Assembly (NCBI RefSeq): GCF_947648125.1
Contig: NZ_CANSMR010000003.1
Location: 124,001 to 188,000 of the forward strand
Source of the DNA: an uncultured Bradyrhizobium sp.
GTDB taxonomy: Bacteria > Pseudomonadota > Alphaproteobacteria > Rhizobiales > Xanthobacteraceae
DNA: 64,000 nucleotides
Direction: 5' to 3'
Both the position numbers and the translations under genes were made by a program. The notes under the pieces were generated by a model that was given only the letters and a program-made list of their open reading frames with translations, did not search any database and had not been told where the DNA came from. Below, one piece after another: positions 1 through 8,063 of this stretch (position 1 is its first letter; the number at the start of each line of letters is the position of its first letter).

Positions 1-650
1 GCCAGCGCCTCGTCCCTGAAGCCGAACCAGCGGCGGGTGCCGCGCGGATCATCGCCGCCGATGAAGGCGAGCTGCCTGCGCCCTTGCGCAACCAGATGCT
101 TCGCGACAGCGACACCGGCCTTGTAATTGTCGAAGCCCGCGACCGCATCGATCGGGTTGGCCGGCAGGTCCCAGGTCTCGACGATCGGGATCCGCGCATT
201 GCGCAGCAGGCGGCTGCCCTCTTCCGTTGCCGGCGAGCCGACCATGATGATCGCCTCCGGCCGCCGCGACAGCAGCGCCGCCAGCACGCGGTCCTCGCGT
301 ACCGCATCATAGCGCGACTGCGCCAGGATCACGGAGAAGCCGAGCGGCTCGAGCTTGTCGGACAGGCCCTGCACCGTGTCGGCGAAGATCGAGTTGGCGA
401 TGGTCGGCACCAGCACGCCGACCGAATTGGTCCGCGCACTCGCCAGCGCGCCAGCCACCAGGTTCGGGACATAGCCGAGGTCGCGCATCGCCCGCTCGAC
501 CCGCGCCCGGGTCTCCGGGGCAACCAGATCGGGCATCCGGACCACCCGGCTCACCGTGATCGAGGAGACGCCGGCGCGCTTGGCCACCTCTGAAAGGGTG
601 GGCGCGGCACCGGTCGGGCCGGTCCCGGATTCGGTCAGGTCGGAGCTCAT
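1..650 (-). CDS. LacI-family transcriptional repressor (C-terminus cut by window edge)
   Basis: The start ATG at 650 gives a protein whose residues 17-40 form a LacI-type helix-turn-helix (SEVAKRAGVSSITVSRV), followed by the hinge and a periplasmic-binding-like effector domain (VGVLVPTIANSIFADTV, then a GFDNYKAG segment). About 216 residues are present of the usual 330-350; the rest lies outside the window. It diverges from the dioxygenase-like gene at 748, with two palindromic operators between them, so autoregulation plus repression of the dioxygenase/transporter unit is the natural reading. The effector cannot be read from sequence; a sugar or sugar acid is usual for the family. Confidence 0.93.
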   Translation of the reverse strand, partial: MSSDLTESGTGPTGAAPTLSEVAKRAGVSSITVSRVVRMPDLVAPETRARVERAMRDLGYVPNLVAGALASARTNSVGVLVPTIANSIFADTVQGLSDKLEPLGFSVILAQSRYDAVREDRVLAALLSRRPEAIIMVGSPATEEGSRLLRNARIPIVETWDLPANPIDAVAGFDNYKAGVAVAKHLVAQGRRQLAFIGGDDPRGTRRWFGFRDEAL

Positions 651-687
651 GGCCCGACCCTGCACGATTCCGGGTTGCCAAGCCACG

Positions 688-703
688 ATGTTAGCGCTAG
701 CAT
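688..703. promoter_or_regulatory. LacI-type operator 1 (imperfect palindrome)
   Basis: ATGTTAGCGCTAGCAT is a 16-bp near-palindrome centred on AGCGCT with one asymmetric pair. It lies between the divergent LacI gene and the dioxygenase gene, 22 bp (about two helical turns) from the second, perfect copy. An even-length palindrome with a central CG is typical of LacI/GntR-type operators. Confidence 0.75.
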
Positions 704-709
704 CGCTCA

Positions 710-725
710 ATGTTAGCGCTAACAT
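710..725. promoter_or_regulatory. LacI-type operator 2 (perfect palindrome)
   Basis: ATGTTAGCGCTAACAT is a perfect 16-bp palindrome. It ends 22 bp before the chosen ATG at 748 and covers an alternative in-frame ATG at 724, which argues for the 748 start. Together with the copy at 688-703 it gives two repressor sites on the same helical face. Confidence 0.82.
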
Positions 726-747
726 GGAGCAGAAAGGGAGAAACGGC

Positions 748-1620
748 ATGATTTCGGACGAGCAGGCCCAGGCCTACAAGCGCGACGGGGTGATCGTGGT
801 CCCCGAGGTGCTCAACCAGGAGACCCTGGGCAAGGTCCGCACGGTACTCGCCGAGCTGGTGGCAGGCGCCGCCGCGGTCAGCGAACACACTGATGTCTAC
901 GACCTCGAGCCGGGCCATACGCCGGAGACCCCGCGCGTCCGCCGCATCAAGGCGCCGCACAAGGTGCACCCGATCTTCGACGAGATCGTCCGCAGCCCCG
1001 CCGTGATCTCGATCCTGACCAAGCTGATCGGTCCCGGCCTCCGGCTGCACGGCTCAAAACTCAATATGAAGTCGGCGCAATACGGCTCGCCGGTCGAGTG
1101 GCATCAGGACTGGGCGTTCTATCCGCACACCAATGACGACATCCTCGCGATCGGCGTGCTGCTTGACGATTGCGATATCGAGAACGGCCCGATGCTGGTG
1201 ACGCCGGGATCGCACACCGGCCGCACGATGTGGGATCATCACGGCGAGGACGGCTGCTTCGCGGGCCTGATCGATCCGGACCAGATCCAGGACGACATCA
1301 AGTGCGCGGTGCCCTGCATGGGCAAGGCCGGCAGCATGTCGTTCCACCACGTGCGCGCGCTGCACGGCTCGGCGACCAACACATCGGACCGGCCGCGCAA
1401 TCTGCTGCTCTATGAAGTGGCCGCCAGCGACGCCTGGCCGCTGGTGGGCGTGAAGGATTTTGACGAGTTCAACAGCCGCCTGCTGGCGGGGCCGCCGGTG
1501 GTTACCCCACGGCTGACCGACGTACCGGTACGGATGCCGTTGCCGCCGGCCAAGCGACAAGGATCGATCTACGAGACCCAGTCGGCGTCGAAGAAATCCT
1601 ACTTCACGCGCGCCGCCTGA
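748..1620 (+). CDS. Phytanoyl-CoA dioxygenase (PhyH) family protein
   Basis: A 290-residue protein of the PhyH family, Fe(II)/2-oxoglutarate oxygenases that hydroxylate small organic substrates. The double-stranded beta-helix iron ligands are visible as H119-x-D121 (in VEWHQDW) and a distal H206 (in RALHGSA); R215 or R217 (SDRPRN) fits the 2-oxoglutarate carboxylate anchor. The ATG at 748 is preceded by AAAGGGAG and gives a normal N-terminus (MISDEQAQAYKRDG). Longer in-frame starts run through the operators. It is followed by a strong hairpin and an MHS transporter, suggesting a catabolic unit under the divergent LacI protein. The substrate is not identifiable. Confidence 0.9.
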   Translation: MISDEQAQAYKRDGVIVVPEVLNQETLGKVRTVLAELVAGAAAVSEHTDVYDLEPGHTPETPRVRRIKAPHKVHPIFDEIVRSPAVISILTKLIGPGLRLHGSKLNMKSAQYGSPVEWHQDWAFYPHTNDDILAIGVLLDDCDIENGPMLVTPGSHTGRTMWDHHGEDGCFAGLIDPDQIQDDIKCAVPCMGKAGSMSFHHVRALHGSATNTSDRPRNLLLYEVAASDAWPLVGVKDFDEFNSRLLAGPPVVTPRLTDVPVRMPLPPAKRQGSIYETQSASKKSYFTRAA

Positions 1621-1630
1621 CACTGACGAC

Positions 1631-1656
1631 AATGCCCGCGGCAAGCCGCGGGCATT
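1631..1656 (+). terminator. Intercistronic hairpin after the dioxygenase gene
   Basis: AATGCCCGCGG and its exact reverse complement are separated by the loop CAAG, an 11-bp GC-rich stem 10 bp after the stop codon. The following bases (GCTGCTTTC) are a poor T-tract. It may attenuate rather than end transcription before the transporter gene 41 bp downstream. Confidence 0.6.
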
Positions 1657-1697
1657 GCTGCTTTCAAGACATAAAAACCAAAACAACGGGGAAACGA

Positions 1698-3044
1698 ATG
1701 ACCGAGATGGCAACAGATGGCGCTCGCACATCGCGCCTGCGTGTGATCCTGGCCGCAAGCATCGGCTCCGCGCTCGAATGGTACGATTTCTTCCTCTACG
1801 GCACCGCGGCCGCGCTGGTGTTCGGCGAGCTGTTCTTTCCGAAGAGCGATCCGGTGGTCGGCACGCTGCTGTCGTTCCTGACCTTCGGCGTCGGCTTCGT
1901 GGTGCGGCCGTTCGGCGGCCTGCTGTTCGGTATCCTCGGCGATCGCTATGGCCGCAAGCCGGTGCTGGTCGCGACGCTGTTGATGATCGGCATCGGCACC
2001 ACCGCGATCGGCTTCCTGCCGACCTATTCGCAGATCGGCGTCTGGGCGCCGATCCTTCTGGTCGCAATGCGCGTCATCCAGGGCCTCGGCGCCGGTGCCG
2101 AGTATGGCGGCGCGGTGATCTACCTGGTCGAGAACGCGCCGCCGAAGCATCGCGGCTTCTGGGGCGGCTTCGCGCCGCTCGGCGTCTCCGTCGGCAATCT
2201 GCTCGCCGCCGCCGCCTTCGCGCTGGTGACGATGCTGCCGCGCGAAGACCTGATGAGCTGGGGCTGGCGCCTGCCATTCCTGGCAAGCTTCCTCCTGATC
2301 GTCGTCGGCATCTTCGTCCGCATGCGGATCACCGAGACGCCGGTGTACACCCAGGCGGTGGTTGCGCGCGGCAAGGTCGAGCGCAATCCGGCGATGGAGG
2401 CGTTGCGCCAGCACCCGCGCAACTTCTTCGTCGTGCTCGGCGCCCGGATGGCCGAAAACGGGCTCGGCTATTTCTTCCCCGTGTTTGGCCTGAGCTACGT
2501 CATCACCACGCTGGGCGTGCCGAAGGCGGAGGCGCTCAGCGCGCTGATGCTGGCCTTCACGGTCGAGCTGTTTGCGATCCTCGGCTTTGCGGCCCTGTCG
2601 GACCGGATCGGACGGCGACCGGTCTACATGTTCGGCGCGCTGGCCGGCGTGGCGCTTTCCTTCCCGTTCTTCTGGATGGTCGGCACCAAGGAATGGATCA
2701 TGATCGCGCTCGCCTTCATCCTGGCGCGCGCGGTGGTGACGGCGGCGATGTTCGGACCGCAGGCGGCGTATTTCGCCGAGCTGTTCCCGCCGCAACGCCG
2801 CTTCGCCGGCTTTGCCTTCGCCCGCGAGCTCGGCTCGCTGCTGTCGGGCGGCCCGGCGCCGTTCGTCGCCACCGCTCTGGTGGCGGCCTACGGCACCTGG
2901 TGGCCGGTCGCCTGCTACGCGATGTTCCTGTCGGCCTGCACGGTGGTTGCGATCTGGATCGGGCCCGAGACCTATCAGGAGAACATCGCCGAAGACGCGA
3001 GCGAACAGGCCGAGCTGCCCGCGGCGATCCCGGCGCGGGCCTGA
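1698..3044 (+). CDS. MFS transporter, metabolite:H+ symporter (MHS) type
   Basis: A 448-residue, 12-helix transporter. The N-terminus (LEWYDFFLYGTAAALVF) and the loop 2-3 signature (GDRYGRKPVLV) are typical of the MHS branch (shikimate, proline/betaine and dicarboxylate carriers). A second signature, SDRIGRRPVY, sits in the C-terminal half, as expected for a duplicated six-helix fold. ATG 1698 follows GGGGAAACGA; the longer in-frame extension is hydrophilic and unlike the family. It probably imports the substrate of the neighbouring oxygenase and isomerase-like enzymes. Confidence 0.9.
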   Translation: MTEMATDGARTSRLRVILAASIGSALEWYDFFLYGTAAALVFGELFFPKSDPVVGTLLSFLTFGVGFVVRPFGGLLFGILGDRYGRKPVLVATLLMIGIGTTAIGFLPTYSQIGVWAPILLVAMRVIQGLGAGAEYGGAVIYLVENAPPKHRGFWGGFAPLGVSVGNLLAAAAFALVTMLPREDLMSWGWRLPFLASFLLIVVGIFVRMRITETPVYTQAVVARGKVERNPAMEALRQHPRNFFVVLGARMAENGLGYFFPVFGLSYVITTLGVPKAEALSALMLAFTVELFAILGFAALSDRIGRRPVYMFGALAGVALSFPFFWMVGTKEWIMIALAFILARAVVTAAMFGPQAAYFAELFPPQRRFAGFAFARELGSLLSGGPAPFVATALVAAYGTWWPVACYAMFLSACTVVAIWIGPETYQENIAEDASEQAELPAAIPARA

Positions 3045-3047
3045 CCG

Positions 3048-3908
3048 GTGGCGCAGCAACTGCGCGTCCTCCAATCGCTCTGGGCGATGGAGCGGCGGCT
3101 GGCGGACGAACCGGAGTGGCCGCTGCAAACCCAGCTCGCGATGATCCGCGATGCCGGGTTTGACGGCGCTGGCGTGCGCTTCATCGATCCCGCCTTCGCG
3201 CGCGAGGTGACGGGCTTCCTGCGCGCGCACGGCATGATCTGGCAGGCGCAATGCTATCCGAAGGGCGTCGATGACCTGAAGCCGGTGCTCGAGCTGGTGG
3301 CGCAGCTCGGCGCCGATCACATCAACCTGCAGCCGGATATTCGTCCGCGCCGGCTTTCCGATTGTATTCCGCTGCTCGAGGGCTGGCGGCGGCTTGCCGC
3401 GGAGGCCGGCGTCGCCGTGCATGTCGAGACCCATCGCGACCGCATGACGACCGACCTGTTTTTCATGCTCGATTTGCTCGACTGCTTTCCCGATCTACGG
3501 CTGACCGCCGATCTCTCGCATTATCTGGTCGGACGCGAATTCGCCTGGCCGATCGACGACGTCAATCATGCGATGATCCATCGCATCCTCGACAATGCCT
3601 GGGGCATCCACGGCCGCATCGCGAGCCGCGAGCAGGTGCAGGTCTCGCTCGGCTTTCCGCAGCACCAGGGCTGGGTGGCGCTGTTCATGGGCTGGTGGGA
3701 CTACGGCATCCGTTCCTGGCGCAAGCGCGCCGGGCCCGATGCGACCTTGACCTTCCTGTGCGAGCTCGGCCCCCCGCCCTATGCCATCACCGGGCCCGAC
3801 GGCAGGGAATTGTCCGACCGCTGGCAGGACGCGCTGGTCATGAAGGACATGATCCGGGCGCTGTGGGATCGCATCGCGAACGAGCCGAACGGCGCGTCAT
3901 CGAGTTGA
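3048..3908 (+). CDS. Sugar phosphate isomerase/epimerase-like TIM barrel protein
   Basis: About 286 residues with the AP-endonuclease-2/xylose-isomerase-like TIM barrel pattern: GADHINLQPD, VAVHVETHRDRMTTD (His/Glu metal-ligand strand) and LRLTADLSHYLVG (Asp/His strand). Family members are metal-dependent isomerases, epimerases or dehydratases of sugars and sugar acids. GTG 3048 lies 3 bp after the transporter stop; ATG 3087 is an alternative start 13 codons in. Tight spacing indicates co-transcription with the transporter. Substrate unknown. Confidence 0.85.
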   Translation: MAQQLRVLQSLWAMERRLADEPEWPLQTQLAMIRDAGFDGAGVRFIDPAFAREVTGFLRAHGMIWQAQCYPKGVDDLKPVLELVAQLGADHINLQPDIRPRRLSDCIPLLEGWRRLAAEAGVAVHVETHRDRMTTDLFFMLDLLDCFPDLRLTADLSHYLVGREFAWPIDDVNHAMIHRILDNAWGIHGRIASREQVQVSLGFPQHQGWVALFMGWWDYGIRSWRKRAGPDATLTFLCELGPPPYAITGPDGRELSDRWQDALVMKDMIRALWDRIANEPNGASSS

Positions 3909-3969
3909 TCCTGAGAAGCTGCAGCGGCATGCTACGGCGAAGCGCCATTCAGAACGCCGCGAAGCCCTC

Positions 3970-5478
3970 ATGCGCGACCATCGGGTTCTTCCTCCTCGAC
4001 GCCTCGGATGCGTCGTTGTCCTGGCCATTGCGGCCTTGGCACAGGCGAAGGCCGCCGCGGCAGAGCTGACGCTCGGCGTCGCCGCCATGCCGCGTGTTGC
4101 GACCATCGACCCACGCTTCCAGTCCTACAACATCGAGATGGTCGAGGTGACCGGCGGGAGATTCTGGAAGCCTTATGCCGTCGCGGCACGGCCGGATGCG
4201 AAGCCGGAACGGTTCGCAGCGCGCACCCCGATCGATCTGCACGACGACAGGCTACGCAGGCTCGCAGCAGCACTCGCTCCCGCCTACCTTCGTGTCAGCG
4301 GAACCTGGGCCAACAGCACGTTCTTTGCGGATTCCGACGCGCCACCATCGGCGCCACCGGCCGGCTTCAAGGGCGTACTGACGCGACAGCAGTGGCAGGG
4401 CGTGATCGACTTCTCGCACGCCGTCGGCGCTCCCATCGTCACGTCCTTTGCGATCAGCGCCGGCACGCGCGACGCTGGGGGCCGATGGACCACCGAACAG
4501 GCCCGGCAGCTTCTCGCATTCACGAAATCGACCGGCGGCGGGATCGCCGCGGCCGAGTTCATGAACGAGCCCGATCTGCCGGCCATCGGCGGCGCCCCAG
4601 AGCATTACGATGCCGCAGCATACGGCCGCGATTTTGCGACGTTCCGCGCATTCATGAAGGACGCCGCACCCGAGGTGACGATCCTCGGCCCGGGCACGAT
4701 CGGCACCGGCGCGGATGCAAAGGCCCTCTTTGGGGTTTCAGCGGCGGGCATCGACGCGGTCTCCTACCATCATTATGGCGCGCTCTCGGCGCGATGCTCC
4801 GGCGATCGCACGGCACAGCAGGCCTTGTCGGACCGATGGCTGGCACGAACCGACAAGACACTCGCCTTCTACCGGGCGCTGCGCAACCGGTTCGCACCGG
4901 GCAAGCCGATCTGGCTGACCGAGACCGCGGAGACCGCGTGCGGAGGCAATCGCTGGGCTGCGACCTTCGCCGATACGTTCCGCTATCTCGATCAACTCGG
5001 ACAGCTCGCCAAGGCCGGGGCTCAGGTGGTGATGCACAACACGCTGGCCGCGAGCGACTATGGGCTGCTCGACGAACAAACCCATCTGCCGCGGCCGAAC
5101 TACTGGGCCGCGCTGCTATGGCGACGGCTCATGGGAACCACCGTGCTCGATGCCGGCGTCGGCAAGCAGCCCGGTCTCCACGTCTATGCGCATTGCGCGC
5201 GCGATATGCCTGATGGAATAGCCCTGCTCGTCATCAACAATGACTGGCGGATGCGACGCAGGCTGACGCTGTCGGCCGCCTCGCAACGCTATACATTGGC
5301 AAACGAAAAGCCTGCCGATGGCAATGTTCAGCTCAACGGCAGCACGCTTGCGCTTGGGGCTTCCGACCAGATGCCCACACTGAATGGCGCGCCGACCTCG
5401 GCGGGAGCGATCGTTTTCGCTCCCGCAACGATCACGTTCCTGACCGTTGCCAATGCGGGCAACGCCAACTGCCGGTAG
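3970..5478 (+). CDS. Heparanase-like exported glycoside hydrolase (GH79 type, clan GH-A)
   Basis: A 502-residue protein with a signal peptide (about residues 1-33, ending AQAKAAAAE). The fold reads as a heparanase/beta-glucuronidase-like clan A glycosidase: AYLRVSGTW near residue 110, acid/base E200 in EFMNEPD, and probable nucleophile E318 in WLTETAETACGG, followed by a stretch parallel to heparanase (QVVMHNTLAASDYGLLD). The C-terminal beta domain (NGSTLALGASDQMPTL) also matches the heparanase end. It may cut glucuronate-containing polysaccharide in the periplasm or outside the cell. It begins 61 bp after the TIM barrel gene; a shared function is not evident. Confidence 0.8.
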   Translation: MRDHRVLPPRRLGCVVVLAIAALAQAKAAAAELTLGVAAMPRVATIDPRFQSYNIEMVEVTGGRFWKPYAVAARPDAKPERFAARTPIDLHDDRLRRLAAALAPAYLRVSGTWANSTFFADSDAPPSAPPAGFKGVLTRQQWQGVIDFSHAVGAPIVTSFAISAGTRDAGGRWTTEQARQLLAFTKSTGGGIAAAEFMNEPDLPAIGGAPEHYDAAAYGRDFATFRAFMKDAAPEVTILGPGTIGTGADAKALFGVSAAGIDAVSYHHYGALSARCSGDRTAQQALSDRWLARTDKTLAFYRALRNRFAPGKPIWLTETAETACGGNRWAATFADTFRYLDQLGQLAKAGAQVVMHNTLAASDYGLLDEQTHLPRPNYWAALLWRRLMGTTVLDAGVGKQPGLHVYAHCARDMPDGIALLVINNDWRMRRRLTLSAASQRYTLANEKPADGNVQLNGSTLALGASDQMPTLNGAPTSAGAIVFAPATITFLTVANAGNANCR

Positions 5479-5487
5479 CGATCCGAC

Positions 5488-6339
5488 CTACGCCGCGTCG
5501 CGGTTGGCGTCGGCGGACTCCGCTGGGCGCGCCAAAAGATGGCTGAGCATGATCGCCGTCATCAGCCGCTCCATCTCAAGCCATGCGGTGACATGCGACA
5601 TGGTCGGCCGGCCACCCAGCGCGAGCTGATTGACATCGTCGACCGCCGTCAATCCGCGCGGATAGAATTCGCGGAAGATCACGCGCTCGGCCAAGCCGTC
5701 GACCAGGCGGAAGTTCAGCGTCTTCGACAGTTCGCTGAGGGCTTCACCGACCAGGCGCTTGTTGCGTGAACCGAGGGTCGAGAGGCGGTTGCGCAGCACC
5801 ACCCACTCGAATGCCGGTTGATCGTGCGCGCTGCGCTCGCGCCGCGCTTCCTCCACCATCTTCGAATAATGGCTGATCCCGGTTACCTTGAAGTCGCTCG
5901 GATCGACCGTGCCGAGCACGTCGAAGTCGAGGAAGCTGTCGTTCAGCGGCGTAATCAGCGTGTTCGCCAGCGAATGCGTGAACGTCGTCAGATAGGTGTC
6001 GTGGCCGGGACAGTCGATGACGACAAAATCATGCGACCGGCTGAGCCGCTCGACGATCTCGGCAAGCGCGCTGCGCCCGAGCGTCTCGACCTCGCTGCTC
6101 CGGCCGCTTACCGTCTCGAAGCACATATGCGTCGGGATGCCCAGCTCGAGCGAGGACTCCCGCGCCCAGTCCCGCCGGTGATCGACGTAGTGCGTCAGCG
6201 ACTTCTGCTTGTTGTCGAGATCGATGGTGGCGACACGCTGACCCGCCTTGATCAGCGCGATGGCGACGTGCATGGCAATTGTCGACTTGCCCGAGCCGCC
6301 CTTGTTATTTCCGATTACAATTACTCGTGCGTTTGTCAT
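5488..6339 (-). CDS. mipZ: Division-plane positioning ATPase MipZ
   Basis: A 283-residue ParA/MinD-type ATPase with a deviant Walker A (GNNKGGSGKST, residues 10-20) and Walker B-type VIDCPGHD. The segments DFDVLGTVDP and RVIFREFYPRGLTAVDD are characteristic of MipZ, the alphaproteobacterial inhibitor that forms a bipolar gradient through ParB and keeps FtsZ off the poles. The ATG at 6339 puts the nucleotide loop at the expected distance. It is convergent with the glycosidase gene (9 bp between stops) and appears monocistronic. Confidence 0.93.
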   Translation of the reverse strand: MTNARVIVIGNNKGGSGKSTIAMHVAIALIKAGQRVATIDLDNKQKSLTHYVDHRRDWARESSLELGIPTHMCFETVSGRSSEVETLGRSALAEIVERLSRSHDFVVIDCPGHDTYLTTFTHSLANTLITPLNDSFLDFDVLGTVDPSDFKVTGISHYSKMVEEARRERSAHDQPAFEWVVLRNRLSTLGSRNKRLVGEALSELSKTLNFRLVDGLAERVIFREFYPRGLTAVDDVNQLALGGRPTMSHVTAWLEMERLMTAIMLSHLLARPAESADANRDAA

Positions 6340-6531
6340 GGGAATCCATACCGGACGCTTGAGTGAAAGCAGGACGAAATTGAATTTAATGAATGGATTC
6401 GAATCTCCCTGATTCGACGAATCTCGACAAGAGTCGTCGCACGATCATCGTGATCGAAATTGATGCGGCTGCGACAACATTGTCACAACCGCAATCCGAG
6501 CACGTATCGTGAACGCAGCGCGCGTCGCTGG

Positions 6532-6575
6532 GGCTAGCGCGCTTGGACTAGCGTGCCTGGGACTAGCGTCCCTGG
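6532..6575. repeat. Three tandem copies of a 15-bp unit at the 3' end of the enoyl-CoA hydratase gene
   Basis: Units GACTAGCGTCCCTGG (6561-6575), GACTAGCGTGCCTGG (6546-6560) and a diverged GGCTAGCGCGCTTGG (6532-6546) follow one another. On the coding strand each carries the last codons plus the TAG stop, so the end of the reading frame has been duplicated downstream without changing the protein. Confidence 0.75.
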
Positions 6576-7351
6576 AACACCGCAGCGCGGCGCTCGACGA
6601 ACGACTTGATGCCCTCGGCCGCATCTGATGTGTTGAGCACGCGTTCGCGGATCTGCGGAATGATCGCAATTGCCGCCTGCTCGCCGGCTTCGATGAACTT
6701 GCGGCCCGCCTCTTTCGTCACCTGGATTCCAAGCGGCGCGTTACGCGCGATGATCTCTGCAAGCGCCATCGCACGCTCGATCTGCTGGCCGGCCGGCACG
6801 ACTTCCTGCACGAGACCGATCCGGTGCGCTTCTGCGGCAGTGAACTCGTCGCACAGCAGCAGGTGATACATCGCATCGCCCCATCCGGCGCGACTGATGT
6901 AGCGGAAATGCGCGCCGGCAAGCGGCGCGATGCCGCGCTTGGCTTCCATCTGGCAGAAGCGGCTATCGTCCGCGGCAACGACGATATCGCCGGCCAGCAT
7001 CATCTCGATGCCGACGGTGAACACGATGCCCTGCACCGCCGTGATGATCGGCTTCCGGCACCGCTTCGACAATCCGAAGGGATCGACGTTGCCCTCCGGC
7101 AGCGGCTTGCGCGACGCCGTCGGACCGAAGAATTTCGGCATGTCGAGACCCGCGGTGAAACTGCCGCCGGCGGCACACAGCACGCCGACCCACAGGCCGT
7201 CGTCATTGTCGAGCAGCGTCAGCGCGTCGGACAGCTCAGCCATCATCTCCGGGCTGAAGGCATTCTTCTTCGCCGGATTGTCGATGATGATCTTCAGGAT
7301 GTGATCATGCCGCTCGTGGCGGACCCGCCCTTCGCTCGCGCTGCCGGACAT
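6563..7351 (-). CDS. Enoyl-CoA hydratase/isomerase family protein
   Basis: A 262-residue crotonase-fold protein: oxyanion-hole segment AGGSFTAGLDM, VQGIVFTVGIEMMLAGDIVVAA and FCQMEAKRGIAPLAG. The glutamate in QME aligns with one of the two crotonase catalytic acids. ATG 7351 follows a strong GGGAGG; longer starts run into the divergent operator region. It probably acts on an acyl-CoA intermediate. The divergent tetR gene is the likely regulator, which suggests an inducible catabolic function. Confidence 0.9.
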   Translation of the reverse strand: MSGSASEGRVRHERHDHILKIIIDNPAKKNAFSPEMMAELSDALTLLDNDDGLWVGVLCAAGGSFTAGLDMPKFFGPTASRKPLPEGNVDPFGLSKRCRKPIITAVQGIVFTVGIEMMLAGDIVVAADDSRFCQMEAKRGIAPLAGAHFRYISRAGWGDAMYHLLLCDEFTAAEAHRIGLVQEVVPAGQQIERAMALAEIIARNAPLGIQVTKEAGRKFIEAGEQAAIAIIPQIRERVLNTSDAAEGIKSFVERRAAVFQGR

Positions 7352-7383
7352 CTGTTCCTCCCTGCTTTGTGACTGCATATTTT

Positions 7384-7405
7384 CTGGATGATACTTGTCA
7401 TCCAG
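7384..7405. promoter_or_regulatory. Candidate TetR-family operator
   Basis: CTGGATGA and TCATCCAG form perfect 8-bp inverted arms around a 6-bp centre. The site lies between the divergent enoyl-CoA hydratase (start 7351) and tetR (start 7457) genes, as expected for an autoregulating TetR protein. A partial arm (AATCCAG) recurs at 7420-7426. Confidence 0.68.
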
Positions 7406-7456
7406 ATGCATGATGGTCATAATCCAGATGGAGAGTCAAACAGGGGTTGAGCGAAG

Positions 7457-8026
7457 ATGGGCCATTCCCAGGCCGACAAGGCCAGGAGCCGCGAGCGCAT
7501 CCTGAACGAGGCTGCGACGCAGATCCGCGACAAGGGGCTGGACGCGCTCAGCATCGGAAGCCTGATGCAGCAGGTGAAGCTGACCCATGGCGGCTTCTAT
7601 GGCCACTTCGCCTCGCGTTCCGACCTGATCGCCGCGGCGCTGGAGCAGGCGCTGACCTTGGGTGAGGCGTCGGCGCGCGCATCGCGCGATCCCGACAAGC
7701 CGGTCAGCGTCAACGCGCTGGTGCGAAGCTATCTCAGCCGCAGCCATCGCGACTCGCCGAAGTCGGGCTGTGCGATCGGCGCGCTGATCTCGGATGTCGG
7801 CCGCGCCGACGTGCAGTGCCGCGCGGTGATGGAGCCGCACATCGAATCCTTCATCGCCAAGGTTGCCGAGACGCTCTGCGACGACGACGATAGCAGCGCG
7901 ATCGTCGCGGTGAGCGCGATGGTCGGCGCGCTGGCGATCTCGCGCGTCATCACCGATCCGAAGCGGTCCGATGCCATTCTGCGCACGGTGCGCGATGCCA
8001 TCGTCGCGATGGCGTCCGACCAATGA
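7457..8026 (+). CDS. TetR/AcrR-family transcriptional regulator
   Basis: 189 residues. The N-terminal TetR helix-turn-helix (RERILNEAATQIRDKGLDAL, then HGGFYGHFASRSDLIAAAL) is complete. The C-terminal ligand domain includes KSGCAIGALISDVGR, common in the NemR/AcrR-like subgroup. It diverges from the hydratase and lies 37 bp ahead of the SDR gene, so it probably controls both. The ligand is unknown, perhaps an acyl-CoA or electrophile. Confidence 0.9.
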   Translation: MGHSQADKARSRERILNEAATQIRDKGLDALSIGSLMQQVKLTHGGFYGHFASRSDLIAAALEQALTLGEASARASRDPDKPVSVNALVRSYLSRSHRDSPKSGCAIGALISDVGRADVQCRAVMEPHIESFIAKVAETLCDDDDSSAIVAVSAMVGALAISRVITDPKRSDAILRTVRDAIVAMASDQ

Positions 8027-8063
8027 TTTCACCCGCGCCGCGGGCGCCTTGATGGAGTGAGCC

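Noticed and set aside
1599-3434. 611-codon open frame on the minus strand
   Set aside because: Antisense shadow of the MFS transporter and TIM barrel genes, with biased Arg/His/Asp composition.
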